64,000 bases of DNA from Paenibacillus endoradicis (GCF_024721975.1 NZ_JANQBB010000002.1:682001-746000), one strand, 5' to 3'; counted from the first letter of the stretch, positions 53,260-62,918 are shown. Made by a program: numbers and translations. Notes: a model not told the origin generated them from the sequence alone.

Positions 53260-53886
53260 TTAATCGGCTATTGAATTCATTAACTCATAGAAATATTGGG
53301 ATTCATGAGTCTTATTGAGTCTATACCAAGCATCTAATGTTTCAGAAGAGAATACCTCCAGCGCTTTCAATACATGAACAGAAAATTCTAGCGGAGCCAC
53401 TCCAGATGCAGTGATCAGTTTTCCATCCGTTACAACAGAGTCCATTTTGTAATACTTTTCTCCCGTGTAAGTTGGACAGCTCATTTTAAGGTATTCCAGA
53501 TCATTGCTTGTATGCGGTCGTGAATTCAACAATCCTGCCTGGGCAAGTCCAAGTGTGGCTCCACAAATCGCTGCTACCAACACACCTTCCATTAAACACT
53601 TCCGGGTGATTGTTAAAATGGGTTGATGGATGGTTTCTGTCCATGTATTTCCGCCAGGTAAAATCAATGTACCTATACCTTCAATGTCGCAGTCCTCCAG
53701 TTTAATGTCAGGCTGTATTTTTAATCCACCCATTGTAGTTACAGGTGTCTTATCAACTCCTACAGTAACTATTTTTGATGGGGTAAGCCCCTTTTTATAA
53801 TATCTTCCCGAGTTCAGTTCGGCAGTTAAGTAACCTATTTCCCAATCAGCCATTGTATCAAAAACATACAGATACACCTTATTCAT
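53260..53886 (-). CDS. DJ-1/PfpI family protein (glutamine amidotransferase-like)
   Basis: About 208 residues from ATG 53886 (AAGGAGAAG nine bases upstream); an in-frame TTG two codons earlier is too close to that site. VAAICGATLGLAQAGLL carries the nucleophilic Cys elbow of the DJ-1/PfpI/ThiJ family, and a catalytic Glu is probably in DWEIG near the N-terminus. Similar proteins act as deglycases, chaperones or amidases; the role is unknown. It lies downstream of a YafY-type regulator on the same strand. Confidence 0.88.
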   Translation of the reverse strand: MNKVYLYVFDTMADWEIGYLTAELNSGRYYKKGLTPSKIVTVGVDKTPVTTMGGLKIQPDIKLEDCDIEGIGTLILPGGNTWTETIHQPILTITRKCLMEGVLVAAICGATLGLAQAGLLNSRPHTSNDLEYLKMSCPTYTGEKYYKMDSVVTDGKLITASGVAPLEFSVHVLKALEVFSSETLDAWYRLNKTHESQYFYELMNSIAD

Positions 53887-53964
53887 TCGCAACTTCTCCT
53901 TATTTTACAACTCATCAAATGACACTCTGCATTCATCAGTAATCAATGATTATCTTTATTATAA

Positions 53965-54001
53965 AATAGCTTCACTGACATCTACTGTCAGTGAAGCTAT
54001 T
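53965..54001 (-). terminator. Terminator of the YafY-type regulator gene
   Basis: Perfect 16-bp stem, arms 53965-53980 and 53986-54001. It overlaps the regulator's stop codon and is followed on the minus strand by a T-rich tail. Confidence 0.82.
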
Positions 54002-54962
54002 AAAGTTGATAATATTCTATTAACTCCGATGTAACAGCAACTAGTTTTTCCTTCAAACTCTGTGGTTCTGTTACTTGAATCGTTTTCCCATAGGAAAGTA
54101 GAATATAAGGGACGTAGGCATGAATAGATCTTTCATCAAGTAAAAAGATGGCTTGATTTGATGTTCGCTCTTCCAAATAATGACCCAGAAACCAATGTAG
54201 GCATAAGTCATCCAATGCCTCTGATCTGCCTCCGATAATTAAAGAAATTAATCCATCCTTACCCACTAAATCAGGTAACAGATTTTGCATAAAAAATTCA
54301 CGGGGAGAAAAGTCTTTAGGACGATTAAATATTATTTGAGTTTGGTTAATTTGTAGAATCCGATCTACTCGAAAGCTACGAGTTTCATTCCTTAGGTGGC
54401 AAAATGCAACAGTATACCATTTATTGTTCCAGTAAACCATTCCATAGGGCTCTATCAACCGATTCTTCGATTGTTCTTCACGATTTGTACGATAATCAAT
54501 TTCTACAGAAAATTGGTTTGCTATAGACTGTTCCAATTTTACCAACACCGGATGAACTGAAGAAGATCCCCTACTGTTTATCACTTCAAATCCGGCTAAA
54601 TGACGACTAAGTATACTTCCCTGCTCCTCGTTCGAATACATTTTTAATTTTGACGTTGCATTGTCTAATGCCTCATTCAAAGGGTACCCGGCTTCTTTTG
54701 CAAAAATAGCAGCATGAAGGAGTGCCTTTTTTTCTTCTATATCAAATAACAAAGGTGCTCTAATATAATTATTAAGCAAGCTATATCCGCCGTTATGACC
54801 TGTGTCGGATATTATAGGCACTCCACTAGCACATAGTCCATCAATATACCGATAAACTGTCCTTATATTTACTTCTAACTTTTCAGCTAGTTGCTGTGCA
54901 GTAACTTTTACACCCGAATTCAGCATCCAAAGAATTGCCAGCATATTATCGTTTTTTGGCAT
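54000..54962 (-). CDS. YafY-type HTH/WYL transcriptional regulator
   Basis: A 320-residue regulator. The N-terminal HTH_11 domain is LAILWMLNSGVKVTAQQLAEKLEVNIRTVYRYIDGLCASGVP. The hinge is SDTGHNGGYSLL, and the WYL domain has RLIEPYGMVYWNNKWYTVAFCHLRNETRSFRVDRI. A C-terminal WCX domain follows (ISLIIGGRSEALDDLCLHWFLG). Targets are unknown; the DJ-1 and VOC genes follow it. It lies 34 bp downstream of an AlkD-like gene. Confidence 0.92.
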   Translation of the reverse strand: MPKNDNMLAILWMLNSGVKVTAQQLAEKLEVNIRTVYRYIDGLCASGVPIISDTGHNGGYSLLNNYIRAPLLFDIEEKKALLHAAIFAKEAGYPLNEALDNATSKLKMYSNEEQGSILSRHLAGFEVINSRGSSSVHPVLVKLEQSIANQFSVEIDYRTNREEQSKNRLIEPYGMVYWNNKWYTVAFCHLRNETRSFRVDRILQINQTQIIFNRPKDFSPREFFMQNLLPDLVGKDGLISLIIGGRSEALDDLCLHWFLGHYLEERTSNQAIFLLDERSIHAYVPYILLSYGKTIQVTEPQSLKEKLVAVTSELIEYYQL

Positions 54963-54996
54963 ATCATGAGCCCTCAGCTTCTATAATAACTCAATA

Positions 54997-55704
54997 TTAA
55001 CATCTTACATGTTTGCGTTTAAAACCAGGATCGCCTTTATCTACGAACTTTTGAATTCGTTCCGAAGCGATCAAATAATTGTCTTTTTTCTTATCCTGTT
55101 TCACTGCTACAGGACCTACTACCTTCGCAGTTTCAACCGCCATATTATGAAGAGGCACATAAGAAACTCCTACTGTGTATATAAAATTATTCATTGCATA
55201 TTTTGCTCGTTCAGGAGCATCGTGTATCGTGCTTTCCACTATTTGAAGCATATTGGCTATTTTGCTTTCGGAAAATTCACTATCTGGGCGATTACCCAAT
55301 AGCCAACAATAACAGCTCCACCCTGCTGACATTTTTAGTTCTTCACCACTTGCTATCCATTTATCTGCAACTTCTTGCGCAATATTTGCTTCTGCCAAAG
55401 TAACGGCAACTACAAAATCGGACAGCATATAAAAATAAGCTCCATCAATCCAACGCTCAAAATCCGCTTCAGTCATCGCCTGTGGATCTGCAATTATTCC
55501 AGCAAAATACATGGCATCATAGTTACCCGTAGCGTAAAGCTGCTCCGCCAACGGTTGATTAATTTTTGTTTTTTTGAAAATAGGCTTCATTACACCTGTA
55601 GCAACTCCAAAAAGAGGTTCATGTGCTCCATTGGATTGGTAAATTTTTTTGGTTCGTTCCTTGCCTAAAGCTTCAAGTTCCTGCATAACCATTTCTAAAT
55701 CCAT
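54997..55704 (-). CDS. DNA alkylation repair family protein (AlkD-like, HEAT repeat)
   Basis: About 235 residues from ATG 55704 (GAAAGGAGC upstream); an in-frame extension to 55788 is unsupported. The protein is mainly helical. Motifs are MQELEALGKERTKKIYQSNGAHEPLFGV, FGVATGVMKPIFKK, NYDAMYFAGIIADPQAM and a Cys/Lys-rich end GFKRKHVRC. These place it in the AlkC/AlkD-like repair family (PF08713), though in a subgroup different from the 5389-6069 gene. A deletion remnant of a second, closely similar copy lies at 59965-60126. Confidence 0.8.
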   Translation of the reverse strand: MDLEMVMQELEALGKERTKKIYQSNGAHEPLFGVATGVMKPIFKKTKINQPLAEQLYATGNYDAMYFAGIIADPQAMTEADFERWIDGAYFYMLSDFVVAVTLAEANIAQEVADKWIASGEELKMSAGWSCYCWLLGNRPDSEFSESKIANMLQIVESTIHDAPERAKYAMNNFIYTVGVSYVPLHNMAVETAKVVGPVAVKQDKKKDNYLIASERIQKFVDKGDPGFKRKHVRC

Positions 55705-55895
55705 ATTTAATGCTCCTTTCTCTGCTTCAAAATGATTCCTAAGATTGCTTGTACTTGTATTATCAAATTTATCTCTTTTGGAGACCAATTACAAATGCTA
55801 ATCACTTAATATATTTCTTGAATTTCTTCATATAAAATAAATTCATCTACGCTTGATATACATTTTCAGATAAATCAAAAGCCTGATCATAAGTA

Positions 55896-55940
55896 AAGTG
55901 ACCCTAATTGTAAGATATGAGCTAACAATTGGGGTCACTT
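55896..55940 (-). other. Hairpin in the gap before the sensor kinase gene
   Basis: Sixteen-base arms AAGTGACCCTAATTGT (55896-55911) and ACAATTGGGGTCACTT (55925-55940) pair with one mismatch and no pure T-run. It may end the kinase transcript inefficiently. The rest of the 55789-56118 gap shows no gene. Confidence 0.5.
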
Positions 55941-56118
55941 CATATGGTAAAGCTCTTAGTAAGGAAAGTAGTAAGATAACACATCATTATTGTACTGCAA
56001 CCGAACTAGTTGTGCTGCGTTAAGGATCAATAAACAAGAACCAGTAAGTGATAAATGAAGTAAATAGGTACTAGCGTAGTGGGTATCGTAACTTAACGAA
56101 GTACAATTTTGTCTCCAG

Positions 56119-58356
56119 CTATACCACAAGTTTTAGAGAAATACTGACTTTAAATAAGTCACCTTCCGTTTCAATATTAAGACTGCCTTCGTGAAGGTCC
56201 ACGATTGATTTGGCAATAGCAAGTCCAAGTCCAGAACCTTCAGTTTGCCTGGATGTATCTCCACGTTTGAACCTCTCAAATAGCTCATCTATATTTTCGC
56301 TAAGTTCAAATTTAGATACATTCTTAAACGTAACTGTCGCCTGATGGTTGTTCGTTCCCACCATAATATACACACGGGAGTTATCTAGGGAATACTTAAG
56401 CACATTTTCAATTAGGTTGTCAAAGACACGCCATAACTTATTTCCATCGACAAAAGCGAAAACTGGCATTTCAGCGTATGTAATCCGGAATTGAAGACTA
56501 GAGTCATTAATCGTGTTATCATGTTCGGCAAGTGTCTGCTGTAACAGCTGAACAAGATCAACCTTTTCCATTTTCAATTCTAGATTCCCACTCGCCATTT
56601 TTGAAACTTCAAATAAATCATCTATTAACACTTTTAGCCGTTTTGATTTTCTATCAATTATTTCGAGATAGGCTGCTCTATCCTCATTCGTTATTCCTTC
56701 CATTTTCAATAGATCGGTATAAGTAATAATTGAAGTTAACGGTGTCCGTAAATCATGACTTACATTTGTAATTAATTCCGTTTTTAAGCGTTCGCTCTTT
56801 GCCTGTTCGTTCTGTGACGTTTTTACCCCATGTTTTAACATGTTGATATTGCTAGCAAGATTAGCTAGAACAGATTTGCCCGACACTGCTAGATCCTGCC
56901 CAAGATTTCCAACAGCCACTTCATTCGTTTTTATTAAAATCAGGTTAAAATATCCTATGCTTTTGATCAAAATCATTACTAATGGAAGCCCAATAAGCGC
57001 AAGCAAAATAAGATAGATAATAATAAAAACGGGATCTATGACAATCATGATCACTGCTATCCCTAAACCAAATACCGCCACTAAAATGAAAAACAACTGC
57101 ATACCTAGACTCTTATTCAAAAAAGCATCTCTCAGGCTACACTTTACTTTGCTAGAAAATGACCTCAAGCCTCTACCCACTCTGCCAAGCATCGACTTTA
57201 TTTGCCGGCCAGCCCTCTTAAGTAGTGCCTTATCCCATTCATTTCTAACGTTTTCCTGATCCTTAAATGATGCAATAAGAAATTTCCCCTGAATAAGCGA
57301 AAACCCCCAACAAATCGATGCGATTGCCAAATAACTAATTACATTGGAGCTATAAACAAATAAATTTTCGATGTCATAAAAGATTTGTTCATTCATTAAA
57401 AGTGGGAAAATAATGGCACCAATTGCTGTTAGAGTGAACAACATTACTCTGGCATCAATCGAAAACTTGTTATAATAGAGCCTCCATGCTTCATTTTCCG
57501 CAGGTATACCTCTTGCTTTTTTCAGATACAAACATAGTATTAGAGTACCAATACTTGTTAAAATATATACTAACCAGATAATTTGCTTCTGCTTGTACCG
57601 TTCGTATTCGATCATAACTGGGTTTGATGATGGTAAAAATTTAGGTACCACAATCTGACCTTCAAATGGGATAAATGAATTCGCCAGTTCGTCAGATATT
57701 GCTGGAATGCTACCATTCATCGAATATTCCTTAGGTATAGAATAACTTGTGATAAACAACAAGTCGTTATCAAACTGTCCTCCTGAGTTTTGCAGATTTG
57801 TATACGATTTACCGGTCACTTTGTTTTTAAATAAGTATTGGAATGTTTCCTTGTATATCAAATAATCTGGACGATAATACTCTTGCTCCTGATAATACTC
57901 TCTCAAAATCTGTTCTTTTCTAGCTATTATCTGCGCTTTTGCATCATCGTCATTCGCAAACATTTTCTTTATTCCCTCTATTTTTTGGTCTCTTTCCGCA
58001 GTATAGATATCCGCTGCCGCTTGGTCGTCCATTGCCAACGCTTCCAGAATAAGGGATTCAAACTCAGCATTTACGTTATCGATTTGGTATGTTTCATCTC
58101 CAAACTGATTTCGGTAATTATTAATTTCATATTCTGCCACCGTGATCGACCTTTTCGCTTGTTCCAATGTAATACTGTTTAACTCAAATCTGTTCAAATT
58201 GTTTGCGAATTGCTGGAGCTCGGATTGAAATTCAGGAGTCTGAAAATAGTCCTTATGAACGTAACTACTACCTAACGTTAAAAATGATAGTATCCCACTT
58301 ATGCCAAAAGTAAACATCACTGTCCAGACAACTCTACTTTTCCATTTTGTACCCAA
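56119..58356 (-). CDS. Two-component sensor histidine kinase
   Basis: A 745-residue kinase. An N-terminal helix (about 9-32) precedes a large extracellular region (about 35-255). Then come several helices (about 257-275, 300-320, 335-352 and a long pair at 417-466). The cytoplasmic HisKA domain has NVSHDLRTPLTSI (phosphorylated His near 535), NLIENVLKYS is the N-box of the ATPase near 650, and GSGLGLAIAKS is the G-box near 714. It overlaps the response regulator gene by 23 bp, and the two form one operon. The stimulus is unknown. Confidence 0.93.
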   Translation of the reverse strand: MGTKWKSRVVWTVMFTFGISGILSFLTLGSSYVHKDYFQTPEFQSELQQFANNLNRFELNSITLEQAKRSITVAEYEINNYRNQFGDETYQIDNVNAEFESLILEALAMDDQAAADIYTAERDQKIEGIKKMFANDDDAKAQIIARKEQILREYYQEQEYYRPDYLIYKETFQYLFKNKVTGKSYTNLQNSGGQFDNDLLFITSYSIPKEYSMNGSIPAISDELANSFIPFEGQIVVPKFLPSSNPVMIEYERYKQKQIIWLVYILTSIGTLILCLYLKKARGIPAENEAWRLYYNKFSIDARVMLFTLTAIGAIIFPLLMNEQIFYDIENLFVYSSNVISYLAIASICWGFSLIQGKFLIASFKDQENVRNEWDKALLKRAGRQIKSMLGRVGRGLRSFSSKVKCSLRDAFLNKSLGMQLFFILVAVFGLGIAVIMIVIDPVFIIIYLILLALIGLPLVMILIKSIGYFNLILIKTNEVAVGNLGQDLAVSGKSVLANLASNINMLKHGVKTSQNEQAKSERLKTELITNVSHDLRTPLTSIITYTDLLKMEGITNEDRAAYLEIIDRKSKRLKVLIDDLFEVSKMASGNLELKMEKVDLVQLLQQTLAEHDNTINDSSLQFRITYAEMPVFAFVDGNKLWRVFDNLIENVLKYSLDNSRVYIMVGTNNHQATVTFKNVSKFELSENIDELFERFKRGDTSRQTEGSGLGLAIAKSIVDLHEGSLNIETEGDLFKVSISLKLVV

Positions 58357-59026
58357 TTCCCCATACCACCTTTAAGTATCTTGGATTTTTCGCATCTATT
58401 TCAATTTTCTCTCGAATTTTTCTAATATGGACGGCTACCGTATTTTCAGCGTTATAGCAGGGCTCCTTCCATACTCGTTCATAGATTTCAGTAATCGAGA
58501 ACACCCGCCCTGCGTTGGTCATAAGAAGTTCAACTATTTTATATTCAATTGGAGTTAGCTTTACGGGTCCACCATGAACCGTGACTGCCTTTGCTGATTG
58601 ATCTAGAGTAAGTCCATTTAGATCAATTATTTTATTAATACCTTCATAAGTACCTAAAGTAACGTATCTTCTCAACTGGGATTTCACCCTTGCAACAAGC
58701 TCCATTGGATTAAATGGTTTTGTGACATAGTCATCAGCACCCATATGTAAACCTAGTATCTTATCCGCATCCTCACTTTTTGCACTCAACATAATGATCG
58801 GAATATTTTTGTTTTCACGAATTTTATATGTAGTAGAGATCCCATCCATCTTGGGCATCATTATGTCTAATATAATGAGATGAATTTGGTGTTCATTTAC
58901 TATTTCTAAAGCTTCAATTCCATCCTTTGCTTTTAATACGGTAACTCCTTCATTTTTCAAATAGATTTCAATAACGTCACGTATTTCTTTATCGTCATCA
59001 ACAACTAGTACAAAAAAATGATCCAT
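58334..59026 (-). CDS. OmpR/PhoB-type response regulator
   Basis: A 230-residue regulator. The receiver domain has acidic VVDDDKEI, phosphoacceptor Asp in LIILDIMMPKMDG (about residue 54), and Lys in VTKPFNPMEL. The C-terminal winged helix (about 130-230) ends with VWGIGYKMEK. VanR-like in sequence style. It is the first gene of the operon with the sensor kinase. Confidence 0.95.
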   Translation of the reverse strand: MDHFFVLVVDDDKEIRDVIEIYLKNEGVTVLKAKDGIEALEIVNEHQIHLIILDIMMPKMDGISTTYKIRENKNIPIIMLSAKSEDADKILGLHMGADDYVTKPFNPMELVARVKSQLRRYVTLGTYEGINKIIDLNGLTLDQSAKAVTVHGGPVKLTPIEYKIVELLMTNAGRVFSITEIYERVWKEPCYNAENTVAVHIRKIREKIEIDAKNPRYLKVVWGIGYKMEK

Positions 59027-59204
59027 ATCTCACCCTCCATTCCAATAGCCTTCTTACATATTTTAATTGTAAACGGTAAATCTTAACATTAGTTTACGAT
59101 AATTATGAAGACATTCTTAATATTTTTGTAGTTATTCGTCTACTTAGACATAATCATAGCTCTGTGAAAGTCTATTATGGCACGCTTGTGAGGCGTTGGC
59201 AGCA

Positions 59205-59257
59205 CAGAAAAAAGAAAAAGATACGGCAGATACTGAACCAACAGTACCTACCGTATC
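59205..59257 (-). terminator. Terminator of the YdeI-family gene
   Basis: GATACGGCAG (59220-59229) and CTACCGTATC (59248-59257) with an inner TACTG/CAGTA helix form a hairpin. The minus-strand tail is TTTTTCTTTTTTCTGT (59205-59219). Confidence 0.78.
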
Positions 59258-59323
59258 CAAGTAATACAAAACTACTACTCTATGTCTAATGAAAGACCTG
59301 GACCAACATTTAGCATACGTTTA

Positions 59324-59917
59324 TTAATCATCTAATCCTTTTCCATCTAAAATTTGCTGCATATATTTTTCAACCCTAGAGACTCTAGTTTTTGATTGTT
59401 TAGGTTGAGAAAAATTATAAATGTATGCTCTTTGCCGACCAGGGGTCAATGCTTCAAAAGCTGTTTTTAAGGCAGGGATTTCATCTAATTTATGTTGAAA
59501 TTCTTCAGGAATTGTGTATTCTTTAGTCTCTTTTAATTTCACTTCCAACCCAGCTTTTTCAACTTCAATCGCTTCATTAATATAGGCTTTCAAGATGGAC
59601 TCCATTTCAACTATTTCTTCAACATTGGTGAACCTAATCTGTCTCGCCGCTTGTACATTTTCCGTTTGTTGGATTAAAATACCATTTGTATCTTTTAACA
59701 AGGCACCTTTGTGGAACAGAAGCGCACAGTAATCTTTAAATCCATGGATTAACACAATATTTTTATTGTGCAACGTGTAACAGGGATGCATCCATTTATA
59801 TTCTTCGGTTAATTCACAGTCAAGAACGATATTTCTTAATTTCTCGTATTCATTCTTCCACTTTTTAGACTTACTTAAAAATTCATCAACTTTAATATTC
59901 AGTCTACTATTTGTCAT
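59324..59917 (-). CDS. YdeI/OmpD-associated family protein (DUF1801-containing)
   Basis: About 197 residues from ATG 59917 (GAGGGATG upstream). WMHPCYTLHNKNIVLIHGFKDYCALLFHKGALL is the DUF1801/YdhG core. IPEEFQHKLDEIPALKTAFEALTPGRQRAYIYNFSQPKQSKTRVSRVEK is the C-terminal bacteriocin-protection (YdeI) motif. Function is unclear. The frame stays open upstream to 59971 into the pseudogene, which is probably not translated. Confidence 0.88.
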   Translation of the reverse strand: MTNSRLNIKVDEFLSKSKKWKNEYEKLRNIVLDCELTEEYKWMHPCYTLHNKNIVLIHGFKDYCALLFHKGALLKDTNGILIQQTENVQAARQIRFTNVEEIVEMESILKAYINEAIEVEKAGLEVKLKETKEYTIPEEFQHKLDEIPALKTAFEALTPGRQRAYIYNFSQPKQSKTRVSRVEKYMQQILDGKGLDD

Positions 59918-59964
59918 TAAGAAACATCCCTCTTCATCCCAATATTGTATTTTGTTCACTGCAT

Positions 59965-60126
59965 CTAACATCTTTCATGTTTGTGTTTGAATCCTATATT
60001 CACTTTATATACTATCTTCGCCTTCGGACCAGCAATTATTCCAGCAAAATATATGGTATCATAATTCCCCATTGCGAAAAGCTGTTCAGCCAACGATAGT
60101 TTCCGGATATTTATATCAATTATAGC
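59965..60126 (-). pseudogene. Deletion remnant of a second AlkD-like gene
   Basis: The minus strand in this stretch reads LSLAEQLFAMGNYDTIYFAGIIAG, then a short bridge, then NIGFKHKHERC and a stop. The first part matches residues near 55-80 of the 54997-55704 protein (PLAEQLYATGNYDAMYFAGIIAD), and the end matches its final GFKRKHVRC. Some 150 residues between them are missing, so this is a paralogue with a large internal deletion. A stop (60127-60129) ends the open frame upstream. It is too short for most gene callers. Confidence 0.85.
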
Positions 60127-60195
60127 TCAAATCTTAATGATATCTAACTCTGTTGTTAATAAAGATCAAACTCTACCCATTATGGGCGTACAATA

Positions 60196-60235
60196 AATAA
60201 GACCGTGCTATGTGATGAACCAGCACGGTCTTATT
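60196..60235. terminator. Terminator of the methionine uptake operon
   Basis: Fourteen-base perfect arms (60196-60209 and 60222-60235) with flanking A/T runs, 10 bp past the metQ stop. It can also act on the plus strand (TTATTTTT). Confidence 0.9.
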
Positions 60236-60245
60236 TTTCATTTAC

Positions 60246-61094
60246 TTATTTTGTCATCCATTCTGGTTTAGAGAAGCCTTGGAACTGCTCGTCAATCTTT
60301 TGCTCGAATTCTGGAGATTCAATAACTGCTTTCAGATCCTTCGCGAATTGACTTTCGATATCTTTTGTTCTAACAGCTACTACGTTACGATAGTTTTCAG
60401 ACATATTCTCAAGCTGCAAAGCAGTGGTCAGGTCCATACCCGCTGCAAGTGCAAAATTACCCGCTACAACAGACAGATCTGAGCTGTCAAGCGTGCGTGG
60501 AAGTTGAGCAGCCTCTAGTGAATTTATTTTAAGATTTTTAACATTAGTTTCGATATCTTTATCAGAAATTGTCGCTGGATCTGCATCCTCTTTAACAGTA
60601 ACTAACCCAATATCTTGAAGTAGCAGTAGTGAGCGTGCAAGATTGGCTGGGTCATTGGCAATCGTAAGAGAACTTCCTTCTTTAATATCATCAATGGATT
60701 TAATTGTATTTGAATACAGTCCCATTGGAGCAGTAGGAACACTAATGACAGAGCTAAGTTCAAGCTTGTTATCCGTTGCAAACTTGTTCAAATAAATAAT
60801 GTGTTGGAATAGGTTAGCGTCGATCGACCCGTTATCAAGCGATTTGTTTGGCTGAACATAATCGTTAAATTCAACTATTTCAATCTTATAACCCTTTTCT
60901 TCCATAAGAGGCTTAATCGCTTTATTCACCATATCACTGTAAGGACCAGCGGTTGCTCCGATTTTAATCGATTTTTTCTGTTCACTAGCTCCTCCGTTAG
61001 TACCAGTTCCTTCTCCTGTGTTGTTGCTACCACATGCCGCAAGCATTGACATCAACAAGATGCACAACGTAACGATCGTTAATTGCTTTTTCAA
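60246..61094 (-). CDS. metQ: Methionine ABC transporter binding lipoprotein (MetQ)
   Basis: A 282-residue NLPA-family lipoprotein with lipobox LAAC (Cys21). KIGATAGPYSDMVNKAIKPLMEEKGYKIEIVEFNDYVQPNKSL and NLFQHIIYLNKF are the MetQ ligand-site signatures. PTAPMGLYSN, NDPANLARSLLLLQ and the terminal ESPEFEQKIDEQFQGFSKPEW follow. It binds methionine outside the membrane and delivers it to MetI/MetN. Last gene of the metNIQ operon. Confidence 0.96.
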   Translation of the reverse strand: MKKQLTIVTLCILLMSMLAACGSNNTGEGTGTNGGASEQKKSIKIGATAGPYSDMVNKAIKPLMEEKGYKIEIVEFNDYVQPNKSLDNGSIDANLFQHIIYLNKFATDNKLELSSVISVPTAPMGLYSNTIKSIDDIKEGSSLTIANDPANLARSLLLLQDIGLVTVKEDADPATISDKDIETNVKNLKINSLEAAQLPRTLDSSDLSVVAGNFALAAGMDLTTALQLENMSENYRNVVAVRTKDIESQFAKDLKAVIESPEFEQKIDEQFQGFSKPEWMTK

Positions 61095-61130
61095 TGATAT
61101 TATCCCCTTTGCTAATTTGTAATTTTATTC

Positions 61131-61799
61131 TTAACGTTTATCTACTTTACGAGATGCCCAATCTCCAACAAATTGAATAATTTGGACAACCACAATAAGA
61201 AGAATAACCGTTGTGAATAGTACTTCATTATCATAACGATAATAGCCGTATCGTATGGCAAGATCGCCAATTCCCCCGCCACCGACCGTACCTGCCATCG
61301 CAGAGAAACCAAGCAAGCTAATTGCGGTTATAGTAAGGCCTGAAATTATGCCCGACTTAGCTTCTGGTAGTAATACTTTACGAATAATGAACCAAGGTCT
61401 TGCTCCCATTGCTATAGCAGCTTCAATGATTCCTTTATTCACCTCTCTAAGTGAGTTCTCTACCAATCGCGCAAAAAAAGGAATGGCTGCAACGGAAAGC
61501 GGAACAGCTGCCGCTGATGGACCTATCGTAGTTCCAAGTAAAAATTGCGTGAATTTCAGCAATAGCACTAGTAAAATTAAGAACGGTATTGAGCGTACAA
61601 TATTTGAAATTACACCCAGAATCATATTAATTGCACGGTTCTCTGAAAATAGCCCTTTACTACTTATAAATAACAGCACTCCAAGCGGCAGACCTAGTAT
61701 AAGGGCAACGAATAGCGAGATGCCTACCATGTGGAGCGTTTCATAAAACGCTTTTCCCATATCGGGAAGTATCTCGATTAAGGAGTTAAACATTCTCAA
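61131..61799 (-). CDS. metI: Methionine ABC transporter permease (MetI/MetP)
   Basis: A 222-residue permease with five helices. The EAA loop EAAIAMGARPWFIIRKVLLPEAKSGII (about residues 125-151) and NIVRSIPFLILLVLLLKFTQFLLGTTIGP are typical of the methionine permease. The start overlaps the metN stop by 14 bp, so translation is coupled. Confidence 0.96.
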   Translation of the reverse strand: MRMFNSLIEILPDMGKAFYETLHMVGISLFVALILGLPLGVLLFISSKGLFSENRAINMILGVISNIVRSIPFLILLVLLLKFTQFLLGTTIGPSAAAVPLSVAAIPFFARLVENSLREVNKGIIEAAIAMGARPWFIIRKVLLPEAKSGIISGLTITAISLLGFSAMAGTVGGGGIGDLAIRYGYYRYDNEVLFTTVILLIVVVQIIQFVGDWASRKVDKR

Positions 61800-62802
61800 C
61801 CACCTCTACAATACAAGAGCGATCATTCAAATATCGAATGGCTGAATTGACTTCCTCATTGGTTCCGGTTACTTCCATAATGAAGGTTCCGAGAGGCTTT
61901 TCACCTATATACTCGATTTTCCCATGCAAAATATTTGCCTGAATGCCGCTCTTCTTGAGCAAATCGGAAATAATCGCTTGTTCTGCTGCATCGTCACGAA
62001 ATAGTACCTTTAATACTTTGCCAGATGGGTCAAGTTTTTCCCATAGTTTTGCTGGCAACTTAAATTCCAGCACGCTATTAATAAATTCCCGAGTCAGTGG
62101 TTGCACAGGATTTGCAAAAATTTCATATACATTGCCATCTTCAATTACTTTGCCGTTTTGCATAATGGCAACCCGGTGACATAGTTCCTTTACCACTTCC
62201 ATCTCATGAGTGATAAGCACGATGGTAAGCCCCAACTTACGATTAATTTCTCGAAGTAGTGATAGAATGGACTGTGTAGTCATTGGATCAAGCGCTGACG
62301 TTGCTTCATCGCATAACAGCACTTGTGGATCATTTGCCAGAGAGCGTGCGATACCGACACGCTGTTTTTGACCTCCGCTTAATTGGGCAGGGTAGCTATC
62401 TGCCTTATCTCCAAGACCAACGAGCTGAAGCAAATCCGTAACTTTGCTATGAATAGCCGATTTTGGTGTATCCGCAGCTTCCAAAGCAAGCGCAACATTC
62501 TCAAATACAGTTTTACTTCCGACAAGATAGAAATGTTGAAAGATCATTCCTATCTTTTGACGAGCGATTCTCAGATCATTTTTATTCAAAGTGGTGAGGT
62601 CAACGCCGTTCACTAGCACATTACCAGAGGTTGGCTTCTCAAGCAGATTAATGCAGCGCAACACCGAGCTTTTGCCTGCACCACTATAACCGACGATTCC
62701 AAATATTTCACCTTTTGCGATATGAAGATTGACGTGGTCGACGCCAACGACTGTGCCTTTATTTGTTTTGTATAGCTTGTGTAAGTCAATGAGTTGAATC
62801 AA
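61786..62802 (-). CDS. metN: Methionine ABC transporter ATP-binding protein (MetN)
   Basis: About 338 residues from a TTG start at 62802, which has AGGAGG seven bases upstream; an upstream GTG at 62820 lies inside that site. Walker A GYSGAGKSS, signature LSGGQKQRVGIARSL and Walker B VLLCDEATSALDP are present. The C-terminal NIL domain (about 260-338, RDDAAEQAIISDLLKKSGIQANIL) is the methionine-sensing regulatory domain of MetN. First gene of the operon. Confidence 0.96.
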   Translation of the reverse strand: MIQLIDLHKLYKTNKGTVVGVDHVNLHIAKGEIFGIVGYSGAGKSSVLRCINLLEKPTSGNVLVNGVDLTTLNKNDLRIARQKIGMIFQHFYLVGSKTVFENVALALEAADTPKSAIHSKVTDLLQLVGLGDKADSYPAQLSGGQKQRVGIARSLANDPQVLLCDEATSALDPMTTQSILSLLREINRKLGLTIVLITHEMEVVKELCHRVAIMQNGKVIEDGNVYEIFANPVQPLTREFINSVLEFKLPAKLWEKLDPSGKVLKVLFRDDAAEQAIISDLLKKSGIQANILHGKIEYIGEKPLGTFIMEVTGTNEEVNSAIRYLNDRSCIVEVVENV

Positions 62803-62888
62803 CCTGAATCCTCCTAGCACACCAGTTACCTAGTTTACAATGCATCTATTTATGAAGCCATCTATTTCCGACGATTTCGATATGAATT

Positions 62889-62918
62889 AGTATAACAAAT
62901 ATTTTCAGTTTATGAACA
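62889..62918 (-). promoter_or_regulatory. Candidate metNIQ promoter
   Basis: Minus-strand TATACT at 62889-62894, with TTGTTC/GTTCAT-like hexamers 17-19 bp upstream. The leader to the TTG start would be only about 80 nt. Apart from this and the terminator at 63135-63182 I see nothing in the 62821-63226 stretch. Confidence 0.45.

Noticed and set aside
55789..56118. A gene in the gap before the sensor kinase
   Set aside because: All frames contain frequent stops and no protein motif is readable; only a hairpin at 55896-55940 stands out.
61255..61746. A 163-codon plus-strand open frame inside metI
   Set aside because: Antisense to the methionine permease, no homology or start signals; a shadow.
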